A DNA stretch of 52,112 nt from a bacterium. Lineage in GTDB: Bacteria; Patescibacteriota; Microgenomatia; Daviesbacterales; UBA10151. A program made the position numbers and the translations under genes. The DNA lies in NCBI GenBank assembly GCA_030647265.1, contig JAUSJM010000014.1, positions 1-52,112 of the forward strand. Direction: 5' to 3'. Position 1 is the first letter of the stretch; each line of letters begins with the position of its first letter. Under the pieces are notes generated by a model. The model did no database searches and had not been told where the DNA came from. It saw only the letters and a list, made by a program, of their open reading frames with translations. This document shows positions 1 to 7,447 of this stretch, piece by piece.

Positions 1-352
1 TGGCCCGCTGGACTTTTTCTGCTACCATCTCATCAGTTTCCCCGAAGCTTTGCCTCCTTTCAGAGTGGCCCAAAATACTAAGGTCCACCAGCTCCGATAA
101 AATCCGGGCTGATTCTTCCCCGGTGTAGGGACCCTCTTCAAAAGGGGAAAGGTCCTGGGAACCCACTATTAAAGGATAATTTCCCACCAACACTGCTTTT
201 TTGACCTCCTCGATATCGGTAAAGGCCGGACAAACCACCACTTTAAGGTTTTCTTTTCTGGGCAACTCCGGTCCCACTTCGTCAATCCAAGCCAAAGCTT
301 CAGAGATAGTCTTGTTGGACTTCCAGTTAGCAATAATCCACATCTTTTTCAT
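1..352 (-). CDS. tpiA: Triosephosphate isomerase, N-terminal part (cut by window edge)
   Basis: Interconverts dihydroxyacetone phosphate and glyceraldehyde 3-phosphate in glycolysis; cytosolic. The reading frame runs from an ATG at 352 off the left edge without a stop, giving about 117 residues. It opens with a typical TIM first strand containing ANWKSNKT (substrate Asn and catalytic Lys), then VVVCPAFTDI, a GSQDLSPFEEGPYTG segment and the catalytic-His motif ILGHSERR near residue 94. The catalytic Glu and phosphate loop lie outside the window. The start overlaps the end of the upstream alkyltransferase-like gene by 26 bases, so it is probably the last gene seen of a trx-atl-tpiA operon. Family assignment is secure. 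Confidence 0.95.
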   Translation of the reverse strand, partial: MKKMWIIANWKSNKTISEALAWIDEVGPELPRKENLKVVVCPAFTDIEEVKKAVLVGNYPLIVGSQDLSPFEEGPYTGEESARILSELVDLSILGHSERRQSFGETDEMVAEKVQRA

Positions 353-659
353 CACCCCACCATCCATACTTATTCAAGTCTACGACAAAATCATCTGACA
401 CTTCTACCCCCTCCATTTCCAGCAGGGCTTTTTGTAAAGCTTTAGGGTGTTCCAAACATTTGGTAGAGATATAACCAAATCTATTGATAATTCTTTGCCA
501 GGGGAGATCCAACTCATCAGAAGTAAAGTGTAAGATCCCCCCTACCAGCCTTCCTCCTCTGGGAAGTCCAGCCAAGGTAGCTACAGTTCCATAAGTGGTA
601 ACACATCCTTTGGGAATTTGTTGGACAACCCGAATAACTTTGTCCTTAAAGATGGGCAT
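327..659 (-). CDS. Alkyltransferase-like protein (ATL), MGMT DNA-binding domain without active Cys
   Basis: About 110 residues matching the DNA-binding domain of O6-alkylguanine-DNA alkyltransferase: an N-terminal helix, IPKGCVTTYGTVATLAG (helix-turn-helix approach), GRLVGGIL, and the active-site strand. Where a true alkyltransferase has Pro-Cys-His-Arg, this protein has LPWQRIIN, so the alkyl-accepting Cys is replaced by Trp and His by Gln. That is the signature of ATL proteins, which are known to bind O6-alkylguanine lesions and hand them to nucleotide excision repair. It lies 2 bases downstream of thioredoxin and overlaps tpiA by 26 bases. The ATL call is firm; the repair role is from the family. 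Confidence 0.9.
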   Translation of the reverse strand: MPIFKDKVIRVVQQIPKGCVTTYGTVATLAGLPRGGRLVGGILHFTSDELDLPWQRIINRFGYISTKCLEHPKALQKALLEMEGVEVSDDFVVDLNKYGWWGDEKDVDYC

Positions 660-661
660 TT

Positions 662-919
662 TTAACTGTTAATAAGTTTAAGTAGTTCCGCTTTGGCGGT
701 CATCCCAACTTTTCTGCCTACCTCTTTGCCGTCCTTTAAAACTACATAGGTCGGAATACTCATCACCCCATACTTGGCTGCCTCAGCGGAGTTTTCATCA
801 ACATTGATCTCTTCTATTTCCAACTTCCCATCAAGCTCTTTTTTCAGTTCTTCGATAACTGGTTTCATCATCTGGCAGGGATTACACCAACTAGCCCAAA
901 AATCTAATAATTTAGTCAT
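662..919 (-). CDS. Thioredoxin (short form)
   Basis: Small cytosolic dithiol oxidoreductase. The 85-residue protein begins directly at the first beta strand (LLDFWASWCNPC), so it lacks the N-terminal strand-helix of E. coli thioredoxin (about 108 aa). The redox motif is WCNPC instead of WCGPC, and the cis-Pro loop is SIPTYVVLKDG. The start is the ATG at 919; the box TAATAT lies 10 bases upstream. It is the first gene of the trx-atl-tpiA operon and is divergent from the helicase gene. The Gly to Asn change between the cysteines should alter redox potential, but this is inference. Confidence 0.93.
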   Translation of the reverse strand: MTKLLDFWASWCNPCQMMKPVIEELKKELDGKLEIEEINVDENSAEAAKYGVMSIPTYVVLKDGKEVGRKVGMTAKAELLKLINS

Positions 920-998
920 ACAAAGAAAGATATTACCACGGATTTTTAATTTGTAAAAGGGTGAAAATTACTCCCTTTGGTGTTAAGATACTCCAGCA

Positions 999-2906
999 AT
1001 GCCCAATAATCTCCTTGATGATTTAAATCCCATTCAAAAAAAGGCTGTTCAGGCTACCGAGGGTCCAACCCTTATTTTGGCTGGAGCAGGATCTGGAAAA
1101 ACTAAAGTGCTAACCCACCGAGTGGCTTGTTTAATTAAAGAAAAAAGTGTGTCTCCTGAAAACATCCTCGCCATTACCTTCACCAACAAAGCAGCCAACG
1201 AGATGAAAGAGAGAATTCTTAAACTTCTTAATTCACTCACCACTCATCACTCTCTCCCTGTCATGGGCACTTTCCATTCCCTTTGTGCCAAAATCTTAAG
1301 AAAAGATGGCAAAACTATTGGTTTACCCTCCAGCTTTACTATTTATGATGAAGGGGACTCTTTGGATGCCATCAAAGAAGCCATGAAAGTTTTGGATCTT
1401 TCTCCCCAAAAGACTTCCCCCAGCTCGGTTAAAAACACTATCTCCTCTGCTAAAAACGAGATGATCTCTTCTTTGGAATATCCAAATTATGCCCGGGGTT
1501 ATTTTCAGGAAACTGTGGCCAAAATCTACCTGGAGTACCAAAAAATCCTGGAAAGAAATAAAGCGGTGGATTTTGATGACCTGCTTCTTTTGACAGTTAA
1601 GTTATTCCAAAACCACCCTGATGTTTTAGCCAGATATCAGATCCTATTCCGTTATATCTTGATTGACGAATATCAGGACACTAACGCCGTACAGTATCTT
1701 TTATCCAAGATGCTCTCTTACCGCTATAAAAATATCTGTGTGGTGGGAGATGCAGCGCAGTCGATTTACATGTTCCGGGGAGCGGATTTTAGAAACATCG
1801 TCAACTTTCAAAAAGATTACCCCGGAGCCCAGGTCTTTAATTTGGAACAAAACTACCGTTCTACTCAAGTGATTTTAGATACTGCCTTTGCTGTCATCTC
1901 TAAAAACCATACCCACCCCATTTTGAAACTGTGGACTAATAACCCTTCCGGAGACAAAATCCAGGTGGTGGAAACCAGAAACGAGGCGGAAGAAGCATTG
2001 TTTGTTATCCAAACTCTGCATGAGCTCAACACCCCTCTTTCCGAGGCAGCAGTTTTATACCGCACTAATGCCCAATCCCGTTCTTTAGAAGAAATCTTCC
2101 TCAAGGCCGGAGTGCCTTATGTGCTAGTAGGAGGTATCCGCTTCTATGAAAGGAAAGAGATCAAGGATATTTTGGCTTATCTTAAGCTTTTGGCCAACCC
2201 GGAAGATTCTGTATCTAAAAGCCGCATTGAGAAGATCGGTAAAGGACGGGCTAATAAATTTAGGGTATTCTGTGAAAATGTCATTGCGAGCGGTAGCGAT
2301 GACGATTATAAGTATATAACCCTAGAATTAATGGATAAAGTTCTGGAGGTAACTGACTACCTGGAATATCTGGATGACGGGAGTGAGGGTGGAAAGTCCC
2401 GGGTGGAAAATGTTAAGGAGCTTCGTTCCGTAGCTGAGCAATTTCCTAAACTGACCGAGTTTTTAGAAAATGTTACTTTGGTAGAAAGCGAATACTCTGC
2501 TGATGAAAAGTCAAAACGGAAGAGGCGGGGATCTACCGAAGAAAACCACCAAGCGGTCACTCTAACCACCCTCCATCAAGCCAAAGGTTTAGAGTGGCCG
2601 GTAGTTTTTTTAGTGGGCATGGAAGAAGGACTTTTCCCCCACTCCAGGTGTCTTTTAAATCCAGATGAGTTGGAAGAAGAAAGAAGGCTTTGTTATGTGG
2701 GAATTACCAGAGCTAAAGTGAGGCTCTTTTTAACTTACACCAGGCAAAGGCTTTATTTTGGTACCAGATCCAGCAATTTAGTTTCCCGTTTTATTATGGA
2801 TATCCCGGAAAATCTGATCGAGGCAAACACTAATTACCAAGATAGGGACCAGTTTTTGGATGATGTCAGTACGGTAAAAGACGATGATGACTGGCTCAAT
2901 GTTTAA
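999..2906 (+). CDS. UvrD/PcrA-type superfamily 1 DNA helicase
   Basis: ATP-driven 3'-5' DNA helicase used in excision repair and removal of stalled complexes. Motifs in order: Q motif region LNPIQKKAV (residue 9 on), Walker A GAGSGKT (29-35), TFTNKAANEMKER, Walker B IDEYQDT (about 222), GDAAQSIYMFRGAD (about 250), QNYRST, motif V TLHQAKGLEW (about 523) and motif VI CYVGITRAK (about 566). At 635 aa it is shorter than PcrA/UvrD (about 720). The deficit is mainly in the 2B subdomain around residues 400-520, and the C-terminal tail is reduced to an acidic DDDDW segment. A palindromic repeat is read in frame at about residue 428. UvrD/PcrA is the best fit; Rep is the alternative. Confidence 0.93.
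   Translation: MPNNLLDDLNPIQKKAVQATEGPTLILAGAGSGKTKVLTHRVACLIKEKSVSPENILAITFTNKAANEMKERILKLLNSLTTHHSLPVMGTFHSLCAKILRKDGKTIGLPSSFTIYDEGDSLDAIKEAMKVLDLSPQKTSPSSVKNTISSAKNEMISSLEYPNYARGYFQETVAKIYLEYQKILERNKAVDFDDLLLLTVKLFQNHPDVLARYQILFRYILIDEYQDTNAVQYLLSKMLSYRYKNICVVGDAAQSIYMFRGADFRNIVNFQKDYPGAQVFNLEQNYRSTQVILDTAFAVISKNHTHPILKLWTNNPSGDKIQVVETRNEAEEALFVIQTLHELNTPLSEAAVLYRTNAQSRSLEEIFLKAGVPYVLVGGIRFYERKEIKDILAYLKLLANPEDSVSKSRIEKIGKGRANKFRVFCENVIASGSDDDYKYITLELMDKVLEVTDYLEYLDDGSEGGKSRVENVKELRSVAEQFPKLTEFLENVTLVESEYSADEKSKRKRRGSTEENHQAVTLTTLHQAKGLEWPVVFLVGMEEGLFPHSRCLLNPDELEEERRLCYVGITRAKVRLFLTYTRQRLYFGTRSSNLVSRFIMDIPENLIEANTNYQDRDQFLDDVSTVKDDDDWLNV
2280..2303. repeat. REP-like imperfect palindrome inside the helicase gene
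   Basis: A 24-base near-palindrome with outer arms GTCAT/ATGAC and GC-rich interior, read in frame by the helicase as VIASGSDD in the weakly conserved 2B region. It resembles the short GTCATTGCGAGC-type extragenic palindromes found in many bacteria, but here it is inside a gene. That it is an insertion, and not just coding sequence, is inference. Confidence 0.5.
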
Positions 2907-2910
2907 ATAA

Positions 2911-3609
2911 ATGAAGTCTTTAACTGGAGCATTATTAATAGCTATTGCCTTTCTAATCCACTTCTATCTTCCTCCACTTCAGACCAACCCTACTCCTATT
3001 ACTGCCCATCAACCCACTTTATCTGCAGAGAATAATCTTCAACCTATTAAGACAGAGTCCCGTTTTAAAGAAAAGTTGGTAGAAAAAACCGAAAGCCTCC
3101 CTTATAAAACAGTTTATAATGATGACCCGGAAACCGAAGCCGGAACTGATACCATCCTCCAGGAAGGTGAGGATGGCAAAAAAACTACTGTCACTAAGCT
3201 CACTTTATACGAAGGAAAGGAATACTCCCGGGAAATTGTGGGCACGGAGACTCAAGACCCTAAAGACAAAATTATTTCCCGGGGAACAAAAATCGTTTGG
3301 AAAACTCTTGCTACCTCAGACGGAGAGATTAAATACTGGAAAAAAATACGGGTTTATGCCACGCATTATGATTCACACTGCCCGGGTTGTAATGAGTGGA
3401 CAGCCATCGGCATGAGACAAGGAAAAGGTGTCATTGCAGTTGATCCAAAAGTCATATCTCTAAGAAGCAAAATTTATATTCCTGGATATGGCATGGCTAC
3501 CGCAGGAGATACGGGTGGGGCAATCAAAGGAAATATTATTGATTTAGGGTTTGAAGACGCGCGCACTTCCGGCTGGAGCGCAAGATTTATTGATATATAC
3601 TTACTTTAA
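2911..3609 (+). CDS. G5-domain plus 3D-domain secreted cell-wall protein
   Basis: 232 aa. An N-terminal hydrophobic segment (residues 5-20) should anchor or export it. Residues about 55-130 look like a G5 domain (LPYKTVYNDDP ... ILQEGEDGKKTTVTKLT ... ISRGTKIV). The C-terminal part (about 148-232) is a 3D domain: RVYATHYD, then GKGVIAVDPKVI, IPGYGMATAGDTGGAIKGNIIDLGF, with the three conserved Asp in VDP, GDTGG and IDLGF. 3D domains share the MltA/RlpA barrel and are found with G5 or LysM in peptidoglycan-remodelling proteins such as the Firmicute YabE/Rpf-like set. It begins 4 bases after uvrD. A diverged copy of its last codons lies at 6099-6152. Confidence 0.87.
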   Translation: MKSLTGALLIAIAFLIHFYLPPLQTNPTPITAHQPTLSAENNLQPIKTESRFKEKLVEKTESLPYKTVYNDDPETEAGTDTILQEGEDGKKTTVTKLTLYEGKEYSREIVGTETQDPKDKIISRGTKIVWKTLATSDGEIKYWKKIRVYATHYDSHCPGCNEWTAIGMRQGKGVIAVDPKVISLRSKIYIPGYGMATAGDTGGAIKGNIIDLGFEDARTSGWSARFIDIYLL

Positions 3610-3635
3610 AGTCCTAAAAGGCTGAATCAAGCTCT

Positions 3636-5249
3636 TTAAATTGGGCAATTTCTTGGCTGATTTGCCAACTCTTCAATTTGGCAGAAATACCCCGCAGGTT
3701 TTTCACCTTCTCTAGTAACAGGCCCGGAGCAGCCCTGAACACATTTATAACCATTTGGACAAGTGGTATCGTTTGTTCCCGAACAGATTACCCCACTTAT
3801 TGGATTGGTACAAAGGTTTCTGTGGCAAACTAAACCAGTGTAACAATCACTGTTAGATTGACAAGACTTTCCTTCAGCAAGTTTACATTGACCTTTGATA
3901 ATTGTTGTTGTAGGCGTGCAAGAATCATTAATATTAGTTGCGCTTGTGCCTGAATTAACAAAGGACGGACAAACCGTTGTTTCACCTTGCTGAACCTGGC
4001 ATTTATAATCATTTGGACACTGGTTGTCTTGGGTGCAATTCATCTCTGTAGCAGCAGTGGGAGTTGGTGTAGAAGAAGGGATAGGTGTTGGTACAATAGA
4101 TATGCCAAAAGAGCTTTTGGCGAGGTTGTAATTTTCATAGCCTGTTTCTACAGTGGGAACAAAAGTATATCCTTCAGTGAAACCATTCCAAATATCCAAT
4201 GTAATTCCGGCAGTTTGATAATATCTGGCAATTGCCAGAACTTGATTTCTCCATATTGGATTATCCCCATATTTTTGATAGTTTTCAGGACGGATTTTAC
4301 TATCATCATAACCAGGCAAAATTGGTGTTATTAAGGGAAGGCCAGAATTTTTCCATTTTGAAAGTATAGATTTAGATTTTGTTAATCTTTCATCCTCTGT
4401 TTGACCATCAGAGGTAATATTAAAAGGATTTATAGCCACAAGTGATTTAGTATTTTTTAGTTTGTTAGGATCAGGGCCATCGTAAGATCCATTTGGGGGA
4501 AGAGGAGTAGGATCTATGACAAAGCCAATTTCTTGTTTAGTTTCTCTTTTAATCTTTTCAGCCACCAAATCAAATGTTTGGGCAAACTTAGTAGTATCAA
4601 CAGGCCCAAGATGAATGGTTTCAATCAACCAAATTACTTTTCTGGCTTTCCCATTTTTATCATATAATTTGAGCCAATTTTGATGATTACCGTATGTGCT
4701 CAGTACGTCCTTAATTCTAATTTCTAAGTTGCTTGTATTATCTGGATATTCTCTAAAAAACTCAAAAGCAGGGGAAACTTCAATTACCGGCGCAACAAGA
4801 AGTCCTCTTTTCTCTGCTTCCACAAACACTTTATTATTTACCTCAACAGAACTTAACGTGGGTGCCCATTTATTATATTCATCATTATGTCCCCACCATG
4901 AGAGTTTAATAACATTTATTCCTGCGCTTTTTATTTGATCAAAAATGAAGTTAATATCATTATCATTTCTCCATTCAAATTTTTCAGCATCTATAGGAAT
5001 TCTAGTGTAAAACTGTTTTGAATTTGGATTTGGGGGACCTGCAAAGAAGAAAATCCCACGGACAGGTTGATTTTGAAGATTAAGATCCGCAATATGTCCC
5101 CATTTTGGAGAAGTATTTAAAGTCAGCTTTTTTTGTGGCTCTTTAGCTTTGGAAAAGAAAGTTTGCTTATTTTGCACTAAGTAGACCCCAACAGAAATCC
5201 CAACTAAAAGAATCAATAATACAGCTAGTGAAGCAAAACCTTTTTGCAT
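3636..5249 (-). CDS. Secreted TIM-barrel glycosidase-like protein with Cys-rich tail
   Basis: About 537 aa. The N-terminus MQKGFASLAVLLILLVGISV is a single membrane anchor after a Lys-Gly step. Residues about 60-375 resemble an alpha/beta barrel of the GH99/GH71-like or DUF5010 type: GIFFFAGP, INVIKLSWWG, VIEVSPAFEFF, VIWLIETIHLG, GFVIDPTP, LDIWNGFTEGYTFVP. A Ser/Thr/Pro linker follows, and then a Cys-rich tail with repeats of the type C-x5-CPNDYKC / CQSNSDCYTGLVC. The ATG at 5249 is preferred over an in-frame GTG 12 bases upstream, because it gives the same start as its neighbours. It begins 4 bases after hepT. The substrate is unknown; the glycosidase relation is inferred from barrel-like motifs only. 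Confidence 0.7.
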   Translation of the reverse strand: MQKGFASLAVLLILLVGISVGVYLVQNKQTFFSKAKEPQKKLTLNTSPKWGHIADLNLQNQPVRGIFFFAGPPNPNSKQFYTRIPIDAEKFEWRNDNDINFIFDQIKSAGINVIKLSWWGHNDEYNKWAPTLSSVEVNNKVFVEAEKRGLLVAPVIEVSPAFEFFREYPDNTSNLEIRIKDVLSTYGNHQNWLKLYDKNGKARKVIWLIETIHLGPVDTTKFAQTFDLVAEKIKRETKQEIGFVIDPTPLPPNGSYDGPDPNKLKNTKSLVAINPFNITSDGQTEDERLTKSKSILSKWKNSGLPLITPILPGYDDSKIRPENYQKYGDNPIWRNQVLAIARYYQTAGITLDIWNGFTEGYTFVPTVETGYENYNLAKSSFGISIVPTPIPSSTPTPTAATEMNCTQDNQCPNDYKCQVQQGETTVCPSFVNSGTSATNINDSCTPTTTIIKGQCKLAEGKSCQSNSDCYTGLVCHRNLCTNPISGVICSGTNDTTCPNGYKCVQGCSGPVTREGEKPAGYFCQIEELANQPRNCPI

Positions 5250-5253
5250 TATC

Positions 5254-5676
5254 TTATGCACTCTCTAAAAACTTTACAATTTCTGCTCCAAATTGACGAA
5301 GATCTTTTAGATCTTCTTTATAATCCTTAAAAAGCAATTTGTAATCAAAATTATTGTAGCCATGGACTGCTCTGTTTCTAAAATCTGTTGCCTGACCCAT
5401 TCTTTTTGCTAAATCTTGATCTACAATTTTCTGTTCACCTAAGAAAATAAACGCGTCTTTGGCTGTCTCTTTTTGCGGTGCATCCAAACCGGCAATAATA
5501 TGGGCTGCAATATCAATGCAAGTTTCTACTGCCTGCTGCAAACGAAAAACTATCAGATCATGAATATCAGCATCTGCTACAAAAGTTTCCTCACTAAAAT
5601 CCATGCTCTCTATTTTATGAAGATAATTATTTAAAAAATCCAGCTTTTTGGAAACCAAGTCAGACTTTATGGGCAT
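5254..5676 (-). CDS. HepT-like HEPN toxin (DUF86)
   Basis: 140 aa, all-helical. It carries the HEPN active-site motif Rx4HxY-type, RNRAVHGY, near residue 105, preceded by FRLQQAVETCIDIAAHI, the typical DUF86 core helix. HepT proteins are RNases or RNase-like toxins neutralised by a partner MNT nucleotidyltransferase, often through AMPylation of the Tyr in this motif. Its start overlaps the end of the upstream nucleotidyltransferase gene by 17 bases, which is the standard antitoxin-toxin arrangement of this family. The pair lies inside an accessory segment bounded by two copies of the 3D-gene end. Confidence 0.9.
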   Translation of the reverse strand: MPIKSDLVSKKLDFLNNYLHKIESMDFSEETFVADADIHDLIVFRLQQAVETCIDIAAHIIAGLDAPQKETAKDAFIFLGEQKIVDQDLAKRMGQATDFRNRAVHGYNNFDYKLLFKDYKEDLKDLRQFGAEIVKFLESA

Positions 5677-6073
5677 AGGTAAACCTTTCTTTAAGATAAG
5701 AGGAATAAATGTTCCTTAAATGTGCAGTATCATAATAATTTTTCATCACGTATTCTTCAAAAAGCCCCTTTTCAGCAGAAGATTTTTCATAGATGCATTT
5801 ACCTGTACTGGTAATTTGGAATAAAAATAAAGGGGAGGACTCGTTATCAACGATGGATAAATCCAAGTCCTTGGGAAAATTTAAAGAGGAGACTAGTTGA
5901 TAAATTTGGTCATAACTTACTTTGGTTATATCATCTACAACCACTGCCAGATCAAAATCGCTTCCGGGTTTGACTCTTCCACTAATTACAGAACCTATAA
6001 CATAGGCTAATTTAATCCTTGATTCTTTAGATAATACTTTTTTAATTTGGCTAATTAATGACTGATCTATCAT
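5660..6073 (-). CDS. MntA-like minimal nucleotidyltransferase antitoxin
   Basis: 138 aa from the ATG at 6073. The nucleotidyltransferase signature GSVISGRVKPGSDFDLAV (GSx10GSDxD) is near residue 28, and the third acidic residue follows in LDLSIVD. In HepT/MntA systems this enzyme AMPylates the HEPN toxin. I chose the start at 6073 because a TATAAT box ends exactly 6 bases upstream. A 24-codon longer frame begins at 6145, but it is antisense to the remnant of the 3D-protein gene and shows no family similarity. Confidence 0.9.
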   Translation of the reverse strand: MIDQSLISQIKKVLSKESRIKLAYVIGSVISGRVKPGSDFDLAVVVDDITKVSYDQIYQLVSSLNFPKDLDLSIVDNESSPLFLFQITSTGKCIYEKSSAEKGLFEEYVMKNYYDTAHLRNIYSSYLKERFTYAHKV

Positions 6074-6079
6074 AAAAAT

Positions 6080-6085
6080 ATTATA
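6080..6085 (-). promoter_or_regulatory. -10 box of mntA-hepT (leaderless type)
   Basis: TATAAT on the minus strand, six bases before the ATG at 6073. Transcription from the usual distance would begin at or next to the start codon. No clear -35 box is visible; that region lies in the 3D-gene remnant. Confidence 0.6.
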
Positions 6086-6098
6086 CCATTTTTCAGCC

Positions 6099-6152
6099 CT
6101 TGATGGTGCCAGAACTGCTGGCTGGAGTGCCAGATTTGTAGACATAAATTAA
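6099..6152 (+). pseudogene. Remnant of the 3' end of a second 3D-domain gene
   Basis: Plus-strand codons read LDGARTAGWSARFVDIN and stop. The intact 3D gene ends EDARTSGWSARFIDIYLL at 3609. Thirteen aligned residues differ at only two or three positions, while many third codon positions differ. So this is an older, diverged copy of the gene end, not a recent direct repeat. No upstream part of the domain is recognisable before 6099. The fragment separates the glycosidase-hepT-mntA block from the next minus-strand gene. Confidence 0.8.
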
Positions 6153-6174
6153 TCAGCAGCTTACCACCTATCAC

Positions 6175-6939
6175 TTATCTTTTACACTTAATTACTGTTT
6201 TTGGGCAATCCTTCATACCTCCACTTGGACAAGGTCCCCAGCCAGTAGAAACAATCGTTTGTTTTGACCCTTCAGGACAGATGCATTCCATTGGATTTAT
6301 AGCTGTATTTAGATACTCCTTATCTATTTCGCAAACCTGTTTTTGGTCTAAAAAATTAAAAGTAGAAAGAAATTTGTCAAAGTAATCTGATTCTTCTTTA
6401 GTAATACCTTTTTCTATATTTTTACTCGTGGGAATATATATAAATGTAAGTGTAGAAGTTTTTGTATATTTTATCGCGTTTGGAATTATCACTATTACAA
6501 CATAAGGAGTTTGGGCATTATAGCTATTGTCAACTAGAAACTTCTTACCTGTTTTCCCATCTATATTGATTTCTTTAACACCACTATTACGCCAATCAGG
6601 GGGAGCTAGGTAGGGAATTCTAATTTCTCCTAGGCGGTTCGTAATCAAAGCATGATCTGGTAAACCTATATCATCACGACCACGCTCTTCTTTTATATTA
6701 GAATCTGGAGAATATTTGAATGAATAACCATACTTTGTATTTGTATATGTTTTCCAATTTGCGGTTTCATCAGCTTTTGGAGTAGGTGTAGGTGAAACTT
6801 GTGGAGTTACTGTGATAGAAGGATTACCAGGAAAACTTGTTTGAGGGAATTTTAATTTACCAAAATAGAAAGCTCCTCCCAAACCAACTAAAACTAAAGC
6901 TCCAACTAAAATAAATATTAGAGCAAATCCTTTTTGCAT
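6175..6939 (-). CDS. One-helix surface protein with PsbP-like domain and Cys-rich tail
   Basis: 254 aa from the ATG at 6939. Residues 1-30 form the recurring anchor MQKGFALIFILVGALVLVG. A Pro/Thr linker follows, then a WKTYTNTKYGYSFKYS motif that opens a PsbP-like fold common in CPR surface proteins, ending in DYFDKFLSTFNFL. The tail has six to seven cysteines (ECICPEGSKQ ... GPCPSGG ... CPKTVIKC). Proteins at 7448-8128 and 8151-8963 share the WKTY-type or YTNSELGFSFQYP opening and the STFKFL end, so the three are paralogues. Function unknown; localisation to the outer face is inferred. Confidence 0.75.
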   Translation of the reverse strand: MQKGFALIFILVGALVLVGLGGAFYFGKLKFPQTSFPGNPSITVTPQVSPTPTPKADETANWKTYTNTKYGYSFKYSPDSNIKEERGRDDIGLPDHALITNRLGEIRIPYLAPPDWRNSGVKEINIDGKTGKKFLVDNSYNAQTPYVVIVIIPNAIKYTKTSTLTFIYIPTSKNIEKGITKEESDYFDKFLSTFNFLDQKQVCEIDKEYLNTAINPMECICPEGSKQTIVSTGWGPCPSGGMKDCPKTVIKCKR

Positions 6940-6975
6940 CAACTTTATCTTAACATTTTTCTCACAAAGTAATGG

Positions 6976-6981
6976 TATAAT
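6976..6981 (+). promoter_or_regulatory. -10 box of hicBA (leaderless type)
   Basis: TATAAT, ending six bases before the hicB ATG at 6988. No well-placed -35 hexamer is seen. Confidence 0.6.
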
Positions 6982-6987
6982 TCAATT

Positions 6988-7203
6988 ATGAAACGAATCC
7001 ATTCAGTGGTATGGAAAGAAAATAAGTGGTATGTTGCTAAAGCTCTTGAGGTGGAGGTAGCTAGCCAAGGCTTAAGTGAGAAAGAAGCTTTAGATAATTT
7101 AAAAGAGGCCTTAGAGCTCTACTTTGAAGGTAAGACCAGAGTCGAGCTAACTCCTGTAAATCGTCCCAAACTTCAAGACCTCTCCATCCATATTAATGCC
7201 TAA
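6988..7203 (+). CDS. hicB: HicB-family antitoxin
   Basis: 71 aa with the HicB partial RNase H-like fold: VVWKENKWYVAKALEVEVASQGLSEKEALDNLKEALELYFEG. This is the usual strand-strand-GxS-x3-EAL-NLKEAL pattern. It lacks a C-terminal HTH or RHH DNA-binding domain, so autoregulation, if any, would need another factor. Its last codons overlap the start of hicA by 8 bases, which favours translational coupling. Antitoxin-first order (hicB-hicA) is the reverse of the E. coli order, but is common in HicBA families of this short type. Confidence 0.9.
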   Translation: MKRIHSVVWKENKWYVAKALEVEVASQGLSEKEALDNLKEALELYFEGKTRVELTPVNRPKLQDLSIHINA

Positions 7204-7420
7204 GCTCTATTCGGCAAAAATTATTCTCTTGGCTTTAAAACGTGCTGGTTTTATCATCATCTCCCAAAGAGGAAGTCACATTAAATTACATAAAAAGCAG
7301 GCGGGAAAAAACTTAACTGTTATCGTCCCCAATCATAAAGAAATTGCCTTAGGAACGTTTTCTAGTATTTTAACCCAAGCATCTATGACCAGAAAAGAAC
7401 TGGAAAAATTTATCAAGTAA
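7196..7420 (+). CDS. hicA: HicA-family mRNA interferase toxin
   Basis: 74 aa with the dsRBD-like HicA fold: LLALKRAGFIIISQRGSHIKLHK, where the His in GSHIKL is the catalytic residue, followed by VIVPNHKEIALGTFSSILTQASMTRKELEKFI. HicA cleaves mRNA independently of the ribosome and is held inactive by HicB. Full length for the family and no visible damage. Confidence 0.93.
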   Translation: MPKLYSAKIILLALKRAGFIIISQRGSHIKLHKKQAGKNLTVIVPNHKEIALGTFSSILTQASMTRKELEKFIK

Positions 7421-7447
7421 TCCTCAACCTACTCTACAAATATTCAT

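Noticed and set aside
3987..4334. 115-codon plus-strand frame inside the glycosidase-like gene
   Set aside because: Composition (Cys, Trp and Ile runs) is that of an antisense shadow of the Cys-rich and barrel coding sequence; no motif and no start signals.
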